Positions 25,792-34,994 of a DNA stretch of 64,000 nucleotides are shown here, piece by piece. The translations under genes were made by a program, and so were the position numbers. The notes beneath the pieces were generated by a model. It was given only the letters and a program-made list of their open reading frames with translations, was not told where the DNA came from and did not search any database. The number at the start of each line of letters is the position of its first letter. The stretch's first letter is position 1. Source of the DNA: Paenibacillus gyeongsangnamensis (GTDB lineage Bacteria > Bacillota > Bacilli > Paenibacillales > NBRC-103111); the NCBI RefSeq assembly GCF_027533625.1, contig NZ_JAQAGZ010000002.1:1-64000 (forward strand), read 5' to 3'.

Positions 25792-28287
25792 CTATAATTC
25801 AGTAACAATTTCGCCGGTTAAACTATCATTTGCTTGTAATTTTTTTATTTCTCCGCGGTAGTTCAAATCACTTGAATACGTGCGTGGATTACCATAGTCT
25901 GTAGTGCGAAATACCCTAAAGAGACTTCTTTTCCATGGGAATTTTTCTTTTTGACTTTCGATCTTGTTAGAATAAACAAAGAGCAGCTTCAACCAGTTGG
26001 AAGCAACAACCCGATTTCCAATCACACTGAAATAGAAAGGATACGTACACTTATATTTTTCAATAAAATCCATAGACATCTCATTCGTATATTTATTTTT
26101 CATAATTCGACTGAAAGCATCACCGATAGGATCAAAATCAAAACGCGTTCTATAACAATTACCTTGCTTAGTTAGAGCGTAGCTATGAACAATTTTTCTA
26201 AATGCATTTCGCATTTTGAAGAAAGGAAGTTCAGGAATATAATCGTTTAATCCTCGACATAAATCTTTGAATTCAGATTCAGGAATTTGTTGAAGTAAAG
26301 CTATAAGTCGTTTTATGGAGCCACTGTATGAATTCTGATCCAATTGATAAAACATTTGAATAAGCTCAGGATGGCCGAAGTCCTTGATGAGATAGTCAAA
26401 CCATTTTTCGTTGTGTGTCAATTCGTTGAAAATAGTTTCATAAAATTCTTCTAAGGTCCCTTTGTGTTTCTGCCACAGCCACATATTATGCATCGGTTGC
26501 ATAATATCTTTGGAATATCTTTTATATTCTTCACTCTCAACAATATTTCGTGCAGCTTCATTCGGATCGATCATTTCAATCTCATACTCTTTGATCCAGT
26601 CCATGTGGTCATCATTAATATAAAAAACATGATCAGACAAGAGATCTATATTTTTCATCCACCACGCTAACTTATTTTTACTTTCAACAGAAGTTTCTAA
26701 AAGCTTTTTTGCCTCTTGATGGATAGAATTTTTAAAATCTTCATATGAATCTTCAATATCCAACTCACGATCAATAACGAAATTAATGATTGGAAGCAGC
26801 TCGCCATCAAAAGCACTAGCTATAAGATACTTATACATGTCTTTATTCTGAAGTTTGTCTGCAGTGAAAACTGGAACATGTTCAAAAGAAGCTCTCTCGC
26901 GCATAATAGCATTGTATGCAAGTGTTAAATCGCTGTCAGCCATTACACACATTTCATGATAGTATTGAATAACATAATCAACGCGCTTGCTATACCTTTG
27001 AATAATCTCTTTCGTCATCAAAGAATTTTTTGAAGGAATTTGTGGCAGAAAGTCGTTTACATACGTCGCTACAGCAGTATCAAAATTAATAGTATTACTG
27101 TCATTACCAGCTTCCTCTAACAAAAAGCAGGTATGCAGCTCCTGATGAATACTGTTTAACCGGTCGACCCGTCCGAATCGTTGCTCAATTCTACTTGGAG
27201 ACGATGGTACATGATAATTAATTATATAATTATAAGTAGGTAAATCTATCCCTTGCTCACCTATCTGGTAGGTCAAAATTAATACTTTTGGAAAATTAAT
27301 ATTATATGGATCACTAAATTCCTTTAACAAGCTGTTCCGATCAATGTGATCCCCTGTAATTGAATAAAATGTATCAGGCTGTGTATGATCAGAGTTTGAA
27401 TACATAACAAATTGATTTGCAACCAAAGCTTTTTGTATTTCTACAATATGACTCTTGCGATTCACAAAGATAACATAGCGATTGTGAGGATCGAGTGAAG
27501 TTATCATTTCTGAAAGAAAATCATTTTTATTCTTTTGGGCAGGACAACTCCATATTTCAGGAACTAAACGTCTTGGAGGGGTGTTCTGATAGTCCATCTT
27601 CCCCTCCACTTTTTCAATGTTTCTTGTTGTCTCCTTAAAGTATCTTGTCACACATAAATTCGGGTTAAATTCGGTGCATAGCTTCTTTTTATCCTCTATA
27701 TGACTTTTCAACTTATTGGTAAACCTTTTTGTTAATTCATCCAATTGTTCGCTACTGTTTGAAAGTAGGCTTGCTCCCAATAAAGGGTAGGTATCTAAAT
27801 CCTTCATTGATCCTTTAATGGGGGTTGCCGTCATGAAAATGACCTTTGTTGCCATTAATCTTGAGAGTGCTTCGTAACGTTTGGCTCTTCTATTTAAAAA
27901 CTCATGGGCTTCGTCTATGATAATCAAATCCCAGTACTGCTGCATTTGTTTCTGAATGTTTCTATAATCAAAGTTAATAACGTTTATCTCATAGTTGAGG
28001 TTATCATTAAGCATCTGCTCTTCTACTGTCAGATCAAGAACTGTAGAGAGCTTGTCCCTAAACTGCTCCACAACGGAAGGTGCGGTTATAACCAATATTC
28101 GTACGGACTTTCTTTGATAGACTACGTATCTGATACAAAGGCCTGCGCTGATTGTTTTTCCTGCGCCAACTTCATCAAAGATGTAGATAATATCGTTTGT
28201 TTTAATTCTTTCTACATTTACCAGTTGTAATGACAAAAGACGCACTTTATCTAAATTCAATGACTCTAGGTATCTATAATTATTCAT
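25792..28287 (-). CDS. Snf2-like SF2 helicase/translocase, last gene of the six-gene defence operon
   Basis: A protein of 831 residues. Walker A is DEVGAGKT (39-45 region), motif II IIIDEAHEF (D125-H128), motif III MTATPIKG; the second RecA domain has ILTYQIGEQGIDLP and motif VI SRIEQRFGRVDRLNS (near 370-385). The C-terminal half (about 420-831) is helical and not recognised; it could be a specificity or effector module. AGAGGA precedes the ATG. It follows mcrC by about 80 bases and is the gene nearest the recombinase. Snf2-type translocases occur in many defence systems (for example DISARM and Dpd), but the partners here differ. Confidence 0.8.
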   Translation of the reverse strand: MNNYRYLESLNLDKVRLLSLQLVNVERIKTNDIIYIFDEVGAGKTISAGLCIRYVVYQRKSVRILVITAPSVVEQFRDKLSTVLDLTVEEQMLNDNLNYEINVINFDYRNIQKQMQQYWDLIIIDEAHEFLNRRAKRYEALSRLMATKVIFMTATPIKGSMKDLDTYPLLGASLLSNSSEQLDELTKRFTNKLKSHIEDKKKLCTEFNPNLCVTRYFKETTRNIEKVEGKMDYQNTPPRRLVPEIWSCPAQKNKNDFLSEMITSLDPHNRYVIFVNRKSHIVEIQKALVANQFVMYSNSDHTQPDTFYSITGDHIDRNSLLKEFSDPYNINFPKVLILTYQIGEQGIDLPTYNYIINYHVPSSPSRIEQRFGRVDRLNSIHQELHTCFLLEEAGNDSNTINFDTAVATYVNDFLPQIPSKNSLMTKEIIQRYSKRVDYVIQYYHEMCVMADSDLTLAYNAIMRERASFEHVPVFTADKLQNKDMYKYLIASAFDGELLPIINFVIDRELDIEDSYEDFKNSIHQEAKKLLETSVESKNKLAWWMKNIDLLSDHVFYINDDHMDWIKEYEIEMIDPNEAARNIVESEEYKRYSKDIMQPMHNMWLWQKHKGTLEEFYETIFNELTHNEKWFDYLIKDFGHPELIQMFYQLDQNSYSGSIKRLIALLQQIPESEFKDLCRGLNDYIPELPFFKMRNAFRKIVHSYALTKQGNCYRTRFDFDPIGDAFSRIMKNKYTNEMSMDFIEKYKCTYPFYFSVIGNRVVASNWLKLLFVYSNKIESQKEKFPWKRSLFRVFRTTDYGNPRTYSSDLNYRGEIKKLQANDSLTGEIVTEL

Positions 28288-28365
28288 GAACGTCCTCTTC
28301 TAATAGCATAAAGATGGTGTTGTTTAATTAGCATTTCTATAAATTCCTATATAACGAACCGGAAT

Positions 28366-29712
28366 TCAATATTGATTGATTTTTAATAATTTTCGCATCC
28401 CCACGCAGAATCGCTCCTCGGACTGGGTCAACCCGTTAACCGAATCCTCTTCGCCTAATTCACCGTTAACCCCATAAAAATAAAGGGTGCTTTGCAGTTG
28501 AGACGAAAACCAAGGATTCCCTAATTGATATCGCCGAATTTCAGCATCGTTTTCATCCGGATAAACCAGAACACCCGGAGCCAACCCCTGATCGGAGAAA
28601 GCATCCATGTACGCATGAATCTGGTATAAATCATTTCGTTCCAAACCCGTTGGTTTTGATGAAGTTACAAAAGTGTGTTTATATTTCGCATCGACTACCG
28701 CTAACACTTGTTTCGAAGATAACCTTCGTATAATAAAATCCGGCTTTAATGCGGCTATCTTCTTCCCGTTCCCGTTTTCAAACAAGTGGCCAACGGCTTC
28801 TCTAACTCGTCCAGTATGGATCACCTCTACCCCTACTAGAGCATTTCTTAGAAGATGATAAACATAAAGCTCCCAAATTTCAGCCATATCCAGTAGGGTT
28901 CCTGTTACTTCTTGGGCACCATTCGAAGAGACCCCGAATGATTTTTGTTGCAAGATCCTCAAAGTTAAATCTACAACTGGACGATAGGATTCCAGGATGG
29001 GGGTATATTTAATTTTGGGAATCTTATAAATGGTCTTATAGCTTCTACATCCTTCGGATTGGAGTAAAAGGTCTATGATTTCCCTACCTCTGTCGGACAA
29101 CCAGTTATGTGCATTTCGATGCCCCAATTCCTTTTTAATTCTTCGATAACCTTTACTGAGTATGTACGCAATGTCAGGATGAATAACCTTGGACCTGGAT
29201 AGACTTGCAAGTCGATTCGTTCCCTTGCCTATCTCCAAAGCCGTTTCCATCACTTTCATACGACCGCGCAGAGATGGAGCCTTCAGTGTTTCTTCCATTC
29301 GAGTATACGGTAACCCATGCTTGGCTCCACGGATAAGCTGCTCACCCCAAACTCGGGCTATTAGCTCCCACAACCACATATTCGCATTACGATAGGAGCC
29401 CTTACTCTGGATCATTCGCACTCCCCATATAGTGCTAATCCAACGATGAAAAGAGCTTTCATAACGTGGTGTTATACGTAGAGTTCTCCCCATATATTGG
29501 ATCTCTCCAACATACCTTCCCGCATACCAGCGTCCATGGCGAAATTCGATTACCGGCTCATCATCCGATTTGTCAGTGAGACGAATTGTAAACAGTTCTT
29601 TATCGAGATAAAGGCACAAATTCTGCAACCATATCTTCTCATCATCATTTATTAATTCGATCTCAGATAAGTCATTTACAATGATATCTGTTCTTCCTTG
29701 TGCGGACTTCAT
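28366..29712 (-). CDS. McrC-like nuclease subunit
   Basis: A protein of about 448 residues. The N-terminal part resembles McrC (WYAGRYVGEIQYMGRTLRIT), then a helical middle (APSLRGRMKVMETALEIG), and a C-terminal PD-(D/E)xK core with LKPDFIIRR followed by VLAVVDAKYKHTF, giving the D...DxK catalytic pattern. In McrBC systems McrC carries the nuclease and stimulates the McrB GTPase. The ATG at 29710-29712 overlaps the McrB stop codon (ATGA) and GGGGGA lies just upstream, so I prefer it to a GTG four codons earlier. Confidence 0.85.
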   Translation of the reverse strand: MKSAQGRTDIIVNDLSEIELINDDEKIWLQNLCLYLDKELFTIRLTDKSDDEPVIEFRHGRWYAGRYVGEIQYMGRTLRITPRYESSFHRWISTIWGVRMIQSKGSYRNANMWLWELIARVWGEQLIRGAKHGLPYTRMEETLKAPSLRGRMKVMETALEIGKGTNRLASLSRSKVIHPDIAYILSKGYRRIKKELGHRNAHNWLSDRGREIIDLLLQSEGCRSYKTIYKIPKIKYTPILESYRPVVDLTLRILQQKSFGVSSNGAQEVTGTLLDMAEIWELYVYHLLRNALVGVEVIHTGRVREAVGHLFENGNGKKIAALKPDFIIRRLSSKQVLAVVDAKYKHTFVTSSKPTGLERNDLYQIHAYMDAFSDQGLAPGVLVYPDENDAEIRRYQLGNPWFSSQLQSTLYFYGVNGELGEEDSVNGLTQSEERFCVGMRKLLKINQY

Positions 29713-31502
29713 ACCTTCCCCCACAGGAAAGTACTTTTCGCTTGTTCCATAAATTGCTTTCTATCGTATGAATCGGCCCCGGACAAATACTGCTCCAATA
29801 GCGGAGCCAACGAATAATTCCACAAAGCAGTTACAGGCCCACGAGCTTGCTTATTCCGGTTCCATAGTACTTGCTGAACGCCCGGTTGCGAATAAATATA
29901 CTTCTGGGCAAATGAAACCACGTCACTGAAATAGGTATGACCGATGACATACAGCGGTCCCATATGTTCATGCCCAGCTATTAAATGATTCAACTGGACG
30001 CAACGGTCCGCTAAAAGTTCAAATTCATCCTCCACACGGTTCCAATTACGGGGTTTTCCATACTTCTGCGGCCAACGTTCCCATTTTCCCCTCAGTAAAG
30101 TGACTAGATCATTACGATCGAACCCTCGGAAAAACCAGAGAAATCTGCGGCGAAGTGCAAAATCGACTTGTTCCAGCGATTGGTCAATCAAATTCATAGT
30201 TCCAATAATATAGAGATTCTCGGGTACAGTTAGCGGATATGGTTGGCCATCCTGGCCGGCAAGCAGCACAGCACTTTCACGATCCTCCATTAAGGAAAAG
30301 CACTCTCCCAACACCTTGCTGAGATCCGCCCGGTTCATTTCATCGAGAATGAGGACATAAGGCAAGCCTTTACCGATTCCGCCTTCCGCTGCTTCAATTT
30401 CCTCTAAGACCTGTAGAAATACGCCTTTTTTATAAACGGTCCGATTCTGTTCAAGCTGCATCCCCCGTATAAAATCTTCGTATCCATAGCCCGGATGGAA
30501 TTGTACACGGCGAATCCTCTGCTCTACTAGCTTGTTCACATCCTCTTGCTTTTTAAAGAATTCCCCCGCTCCCCACTGGCGTAATGTCTCTTGACGAATA
30601 AACTGCCCTGCTAATAGCTTTGCTTCATGGGTTTTCCCGGTTCCCGGAGGTCCATACAAAACAATCTGCTTCTTGATTTGCAGCCCTTGGATGGGTAGCA
30701 CCTCCGAGTCATGGTCACTATAATCCCAACATTCAACGAGTGGACTTCGATAGAAATCAAGATCCTTTTCTCCAAGAATGTCTTCGAGCTTTGTTCGAAT
30801 AGCCAGGATGCGATCATCAATATCTTCAGGCACGGAGTTTTCATCCAGAATTTCCAGGAAGGCCTCTACAATCTGTTGCTTATGACCTGCACTCGCCATT
30901 CGTTCATATTGATCAGGGTATAGGAGGTGCAAAATAATATGTCGGGATAGCGGGTTCGTGTCCTCCTTTATAGTATCGAGCATATTTCGTACCTTGAAAT
31001 GGTCGGATAAAAACACAATCCGGTCATTTTCAGGTTTCTGCAGAACCGCATCTGCGAACTTAGCTATATAACGTATTTCATAATAACGTCTTGTATTGTA
31101 GGCGATACCCGGTCCGCCTATGCCATGATCCAATGCTGTCAGTGCCTCATTCTGATCGTCCAGAGTAAGTCCAGCAAATGATGCAATAATATTCAAAAGT
31201 TCCTTTTTTCTTCGAAATGTAATCGTGGAGGGAAACAGCAAGTAGAGATAGACGAGTTCGCATGCAAGCTGAACAACCTCTGGCTTCTGACCCTTCAGTT
31301 GCCCTTGCAGTTTGGTCTCAAAAATCTCTGTTGATTCATCCATGTTCTCTATGAAGCAAGCTTTAAATGCATTCAAATTCGATGTCGTCCAAATCTGCTC
31401 AGACGGCCAAAGCAATGATGTGCCATTAATGAGGCTCTTCCCTTTCCATTGATCAGCATGCTGATATACGGAAGTCGTATCCCATTCTTTAAATTGTGCC
31501 AT
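29709..31502 (-). CDS. McrB-like AAA+ NTPase
   Basis: A protein of about 597 residues. The N-terminal 250 residues are a helical, family-unknown domain that would set target specificity. The AAA+ core has GPPGTGKTHEAKLLAGQFI (Walker A about 284-291), the McrB-type FHPGYGYEDFIRGM, Walker B LILDEMNRADLSKVLGECFS and MNLIDQSLEQVDFALRRRF (sensor and arginine finger). The true start is ATG 31502 with AGAGAGG 9 bases upstream; a frame open to 31658 only overlaps the preceding gene. The gene start overlaps the DUF1643-like gene by 14 bases, and its end overlaps mcrC by 4. Confidence 0.87.
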   Translation of the reverse strand: MAQFKEWDTTSVYQHADQWKGKSLINGTSLLWPSEQIWTTSNLNAFKACFIENMDESTEIFETKLQGQLKGQKPEVVQLACELVYLYLLFPSTITFRRKKELLNIIASFAGLTLDDQNEALTALDHGIGGPGIAYNTRRYYEIRYIAKFADAVLQKPENDRIVFLSDHFKVRNMLDTIKEDTNPLSRHIILHLLYPDQYERMASAGHKQQIVEAFLEILDENSVPEDIDDRILAIRTKLEDILGEKDLDFYRSPLVECWDYSDHDSEVLPIQGLQIKKQIVLYGPPGTGKTHEAKLLAGQFIRQETLRQWGAGEFFKKQEDVNKLVEQRIRRVQFHPGYGYEDFIRGMQLEQNRTVYKKGVFLQVLEEIEAAEGGIGKGLPYVLILDEMNRADLSKVLGECFSLMEDRESAVLLAGQDGQPYPLTVPENLYIIGTMNLIDQSLEQVDFALRRRFLWFFRGFDRNDLVTLLRGKWERWPQKYGKPRNWNRVEDEFELLADRCVQLNHLIAGHEHMGPLYVIGHTYFSDVVSFAQKYIYSQPGVQQVLWNRNKQARGPVTALWNYSLAPLLEQYLSGADSYDRKQFMEQAKSTFLWGKV

Positions 31503-32178
31503 GAATTTCATCCTCTCTAATGTTGATTTCCAAATGCCGTACATCGCGATTATATAACTCTTCCAGATCATTGATAATCTGTGGCCGGTGGGTTGGAATC
31601 TGGGGGCACGGATGATAGTAGTAATATCCTGACTTTTGTTTGGGGTGCGCCTTTCCAAAGGTTGGGACGCCCGAGGTCTGAATTAACGAGACCCATTTAT
31701 CTTTAATTTGGACAAAAGGATTCCAATGTAACTTGTGCTTTTTCACTCCCCAACCTAGGAGAATCCATGGATGTTGTTTCAGCTCGGCCAATTCAATCAA
31801 TGACTCATCGAATTGAAAATCCCCTCTTGTAACAAGTTCCACGAATTGCTCTATTGCATCTTGATCATCTGTATTTTGCAGCCAGAACAAATTATAAATC
31901 TTAAACTGCCCCTCTATGGATTGTCCATAAATTCGTTCTAATAACGTGGCCAATTGATTCATGGTTGGATCAGGAATAACTTGGCCATGAGCCTTTCCAT
32001 CTGCCAATAAACGCGAATATAGTTCAGGAGCAACTTTTTCCAACGTCGCTGACCCCGGGTTAAGCAGTACACAACATCCTAAAGATTTAGTTGAGTCCCC
32101 CCACTGAAGATGAGCGGATGTACGATATATATGTTCACCTCGTTTGAAAAAGCGGCCATAAGCCCGGAATTTATCCAT
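31489..32178 (-). CDS. DUF1643-like protein
   Basis: A protein of about 229 residues. GCCVLLNPGSATLE near the N-terminus followed by DPTMNQLATLLE, and NLFWLQNTDD, resemble the MLNPSTAD...DPT...N.F arrangement of DUF1643 proteins. A GWGVKKHK segment and a C-terminal HPKQKSGYYYYHPCP follow. The biochemical function of DUF1643 is not established; members occur in mobile elements and defence islands. GGAGGAG 8 bases before the ATG at 32178 supports that start. It sits between the second helicase gene and mcrB. Confidence 0.6.
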   Translation of the reverse strand: MDKFRAYGRFFKRGEHIYRTSAHLQWGDSTKSLGCCVLLNPGSATLEKVAPELYSRLLADGKAHGQVIPDPTMNQLATLLERIYGQSIEGQFKIYNLFWLQNTDDQDAIEQFVELVTRGDFQFDESLIELAELKQHPWILLGWGVKKHKLHWNPFVQIKDKWVSLIQTSGVPTFGKAHPKQKSGYYYYHPCPQIPTHRPQIINDLEELYNRDVRHLEINIREDEIHGTI

Positions 32179-32241
32179 ATTCCTCACTCCTCCATACCAA
32201 GGGGTTAATGTGCCGCAACATAAAATGACTTTAAGCTCCCT

Positions 32242-34992
32242 TTATCCGAAAGATTTTCGTAAATGGTTGATTACCAGTAAAGCCCCTGCCTTATGTAACG
32301 GCTCATTCTGCTTCTCACAATGAAACAGCTGAATGCACGATGGGCAACCGTCTGAACAACCACAGCTGCTAATGATCTGTTGGGCTTTCTCCAAGAGAAC
32401 CCCGAATTTTTCGGCAACTACCTCGACTATACCCGAACCGCCTCCCGCTTGGCTGTCGTAAAAGAACATTCCGGGCATTCCAAACAAGGCTGAGCCAGAA
32501 TAAAAAGAGGTGTGCTGGAAATCAGCCATACTACACCTTACAACGGCCGGTATCGCCGAAGCTATGGCATGTTCAACTGCATGAAGGCTTCCCTCAACCA
32601 AAGTCTCCAAGTCAATGGATTCGCGATTCTGCACATCCTTGAGCAGACCTCTAAGTTCATCCCTTCCTTGGTGATCCCACATCAGCCAAAACGCCTCGGT
32701 TTGGAAACTGACAGGATATGTGTTTGTTAATTGTATAGTTTCGGGAGGCGTTGCGCCGTGATTGTAGATTTTTTTGTAGCCAAATGTGCTTCGTTTTACG
32801 ATGATGTTTCCAAGATTGGATTTGATCGCCGCGTCACTTCTCAATGGACTGGTTATGTCATGAATTTCAATGCTATCGCGAACAATTCCGCGAGTATGAT
32901 AATCCGTTCTTACCGGCTCCACAACCACTTTGCGTTGCTTACCATTGACCCACTTGACCTTATAGAAGGTACGATTGTCAGGTCCCAGAAATACGGCGTC
33001 TACGTGATAATCTCGAATCAAGGAACGTCCGTCCACACTTTGAAATAAGATGTCCTCATTCCATCCGTTCTTGGTTACAACCGTATAGGTATCGCCCATA
33101 GTGAACAAAGTTTGATACCGGGGTGTTTCACCTTGATAGTGTAGTTTCCCTTCAATCTGCTGCCACTGGTCGCTTGTTTCAGCGACTACTTTGCGAATTG
33201 CAGATGAGCGGACATAGTTCATTGCATTAATGACCGTTCCACCCTGCTCATGAGCTGCATATGCGAGATGCTCCTTCAACAGCTTTGGATTCGTGGTATT
33301 AATCGCTGCTGATTCGGGCGGGAGCTTAAAGAATTCTTCAGGGTTGCGGGCGAAGTATTGCTGCAATGGCTCTTCCTGAACCATCATAATTACCACACCG
33401 TCTCTACTGCGCCCCACACGGCCAGCCTGCTGCCAGAAAGATGCCTGAGAACCTGGATATCCAAGCAAAATGCATACATCCAGACACTTCACATCAATTC
33501 CAACCTCTAGAGCGCTGGTTGTGACCACTCCAAGGATCTCACCTTGCTCGAGCTTCTGTATGGTTTGCTCCTTAACTTCTTGTGTCAGATAAGCATGATA
33601 CGGTAAGAAAAGTTCATATGATTCTTCTGAGGAAAGCCCGCCATAATCTTGAAGGTGGCTTCGCATAATGATATTTAGCTCACGACTCAATAGCTGGGCT
33701 TGCTGTCGATTGTTTGAGAAGATTATACTTCTGGGCCATCTTCCATCCTTGTAGATCGTACGCAGAATCTCGTAGAGATCAGAAACAACAGCTCTTTTCT
33801 TTTGCTCGTCATCTGACAAGCCCGAATTCCACATCAATATAGCTTTCTTCTTTACAGGAGCTTGTGCACCGGATATCTCGCGAAATCCTTTCATTCCCCG
33901 TTTCCCCGTTAATTCCTCAACCAAGTACTTAGGATTAGCTATCGTAGCGGAACAGGCAATAAATTGGACATCTTTGTTTCCAAGGCGATCACAAAGCATT
34001 CTAAGCCTACGAATGACTAGCGATACTTTTGAACCTAACAATCCTGAGTACTGATGAAGCTCATCAATAACGACAAATCGTAAATTTTGCAAAAAGCGCA
34101 ATAGCTGGGGACCCTTTCCCGTAGGTGAGCCTGCTCCTTGAAGAATTAAGTGCAGGTAGTGAACGTTGGTCAGCCAATAACGTCCCTCAGAGAACACGAA
34201 GCTTGATGCCTGATCTTTTCTCATATGCTCTGGAACGTTACGTTGTCCATGTAGTACCCCAACAGATAGCTGTTGTCCATTAACAGAGAATCTTGAAAAT
34301 CCATTTAATGAGAAATAATGTGCTTGTTCCTCTGTGTCATCAGCCCATTTTTTCAAATGGGCGTACTGGTCCTCGACCAAAGCTTTGAACGGAGCTAAAT
34401 AAAGCGCACATGCATTTGGATCAGCAACCAATTTTTCCATAATGGGAACATTATAAGCCAATGATTTTCCCGACGCGGTTTTCGTACAGAGAACGACATT
34501 GCGTCCTTCACGGATGTTCTGTATAGCTTCTCCTTGATGCTCATATAGCTTTTCTATTCCCAGAGATTGCAGCTTCCGTTCCAGCCAACTGGGCATAAGG
34601 ATTTGGTCAGCATAAGCGCCTTGGCTGGCGTCAATTTGATGCACATGCACTTCGCTTCGGATACGAGTTCCGACTTCAAGCAAATTCTGGACGAGCTTAT
34701 CACTATCGAATGCTTGTTGCAATGGAAGTCTTCGGTCTGTGAGCAATTCCTTTTCTTCAGGTGTCAATATGTCGTCAAAGATTGAACTTCCATCATTAGA
34801 ACAGTAAAAACCAGCTTGTTTGTTTATATAGGACTCCATATCAGGTTCAAGGGAGCGCCACTCCGAAATTCGAATACCGTTTGCCCGTTGATGGATCTGA
34901 CGGTAATAACCTTTCGGATCTGCTTTATAACCGATTTGTACAAAGTCCCCATATGGCCGTTGTCCTCCACAGGAAGAGCAGATTACTGGCAT
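32242..34992 (-). CDS. MrfA/YprA-type DEAH helicase with C-terminal DUF1998 cysteine cluster (second copy)
   Basis: A protein of 916 residues. An N-terminal CSSCGG zinc knuckle, then SF2 motifs: KTASGKSLAYNVPIMEKL (Walker A about 169-176), VIDELHQYSGLLGSKV (motif II), ACSATIANP (motif III), TSALEVGIDVKCLD and FWQQAGRVGRSRDG (motif VI). The C-terminal DUF1998 region ends with SCGCSDGCPSCIQLFHC, the four-cysteine site also found in B. subtilis MrfA, a helicase linked to DNA repair. The start lies 2 bases after the stop of the first helicase, so translation is probably coupled. Confidence 0.85.
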   Translation of the reverse strand: MPVICSSCGGQRPYGDFVQIGYKADPKGYYRQIHQRANGIRISEWRSLEPDMESYINKQAGFYCSNDGSSIFDDILTPEEKELLTDRRLPLQQAFDSDKLVQNLLEVGTRIRSEVHVHQIDASQGAYADQILMPSWLERKLQSLGIEKLYEHQGEAIQNIREGRNVVLCTKTASGKSLAYNVPIMEKLVADPNACALYLAPFKALVEDQYAHLKKWADDTEEQAHYFSLNGFSRFSVNGQQLSVGVLHGQRNVPEHMRKDQASSFVFSEGRYWLTNVHYLHLILQGAGSPTGKGPQLLRFLQNLRFVVIDELHQYSGLLGSKVSLVIRRLRMLCDRLGNKDVQFIACSATIANPKYLVEELTGKRGMKGFREISGAQAPVKKKAILMWNSGLSDDEQKKRAVVSDLYEILRTIYKDGRWPRSIIFSNNRQQAQLLSRELNIIMRSHLQDYGGLSSEESYELFLPYHAYLTQEVKEQTIQKLEQGEILGVVTTSALEVGIDVKCLDVCILLGYPGSQASFWQQAGRVGRSRDGVVIMMVQEEPLQQYFARNPEEFFKLPPESAAINTTNPKLLKEHLAYAAHEQGGTVINAMNYVRSSAIRKVVAETSDQWQQIEGKLHYQGETPRYQTLFTMGDTYTVVTKNGWNEDILFQSVDGRSLIRDYHVDAVFLGPDNRTFYKVKWVNGKQRKVVVEPVRTDYHTRGIVRDSIEIHDITSPLRSDAAIKSNLGNIIVKRSTFGYKKIYNHGATPPETIQLTNTYPVSFQTEAFWLMWDHQGRDELRGLLKDVQNRESIDLETLVEGSLHAVEHAIASAIPAVVRCSMADFQHTSFYSGSALFGMPGMFFYDSQAGGGSGIVEVVAEKFGVLLEKAQQIISSCGCSDGCPSCIQLFHCEKQNEPLHKAGALLVINHLRKSFG

Positions 34993-34994
34993 TC

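Noticed and set aside
31503-31658. Longer McrB start at 31658
   Set aside because: The extra 52 codons lie fully inside the DUF1643-like gene in another frame, and a good ribosome site stands before the ATG at 31502.
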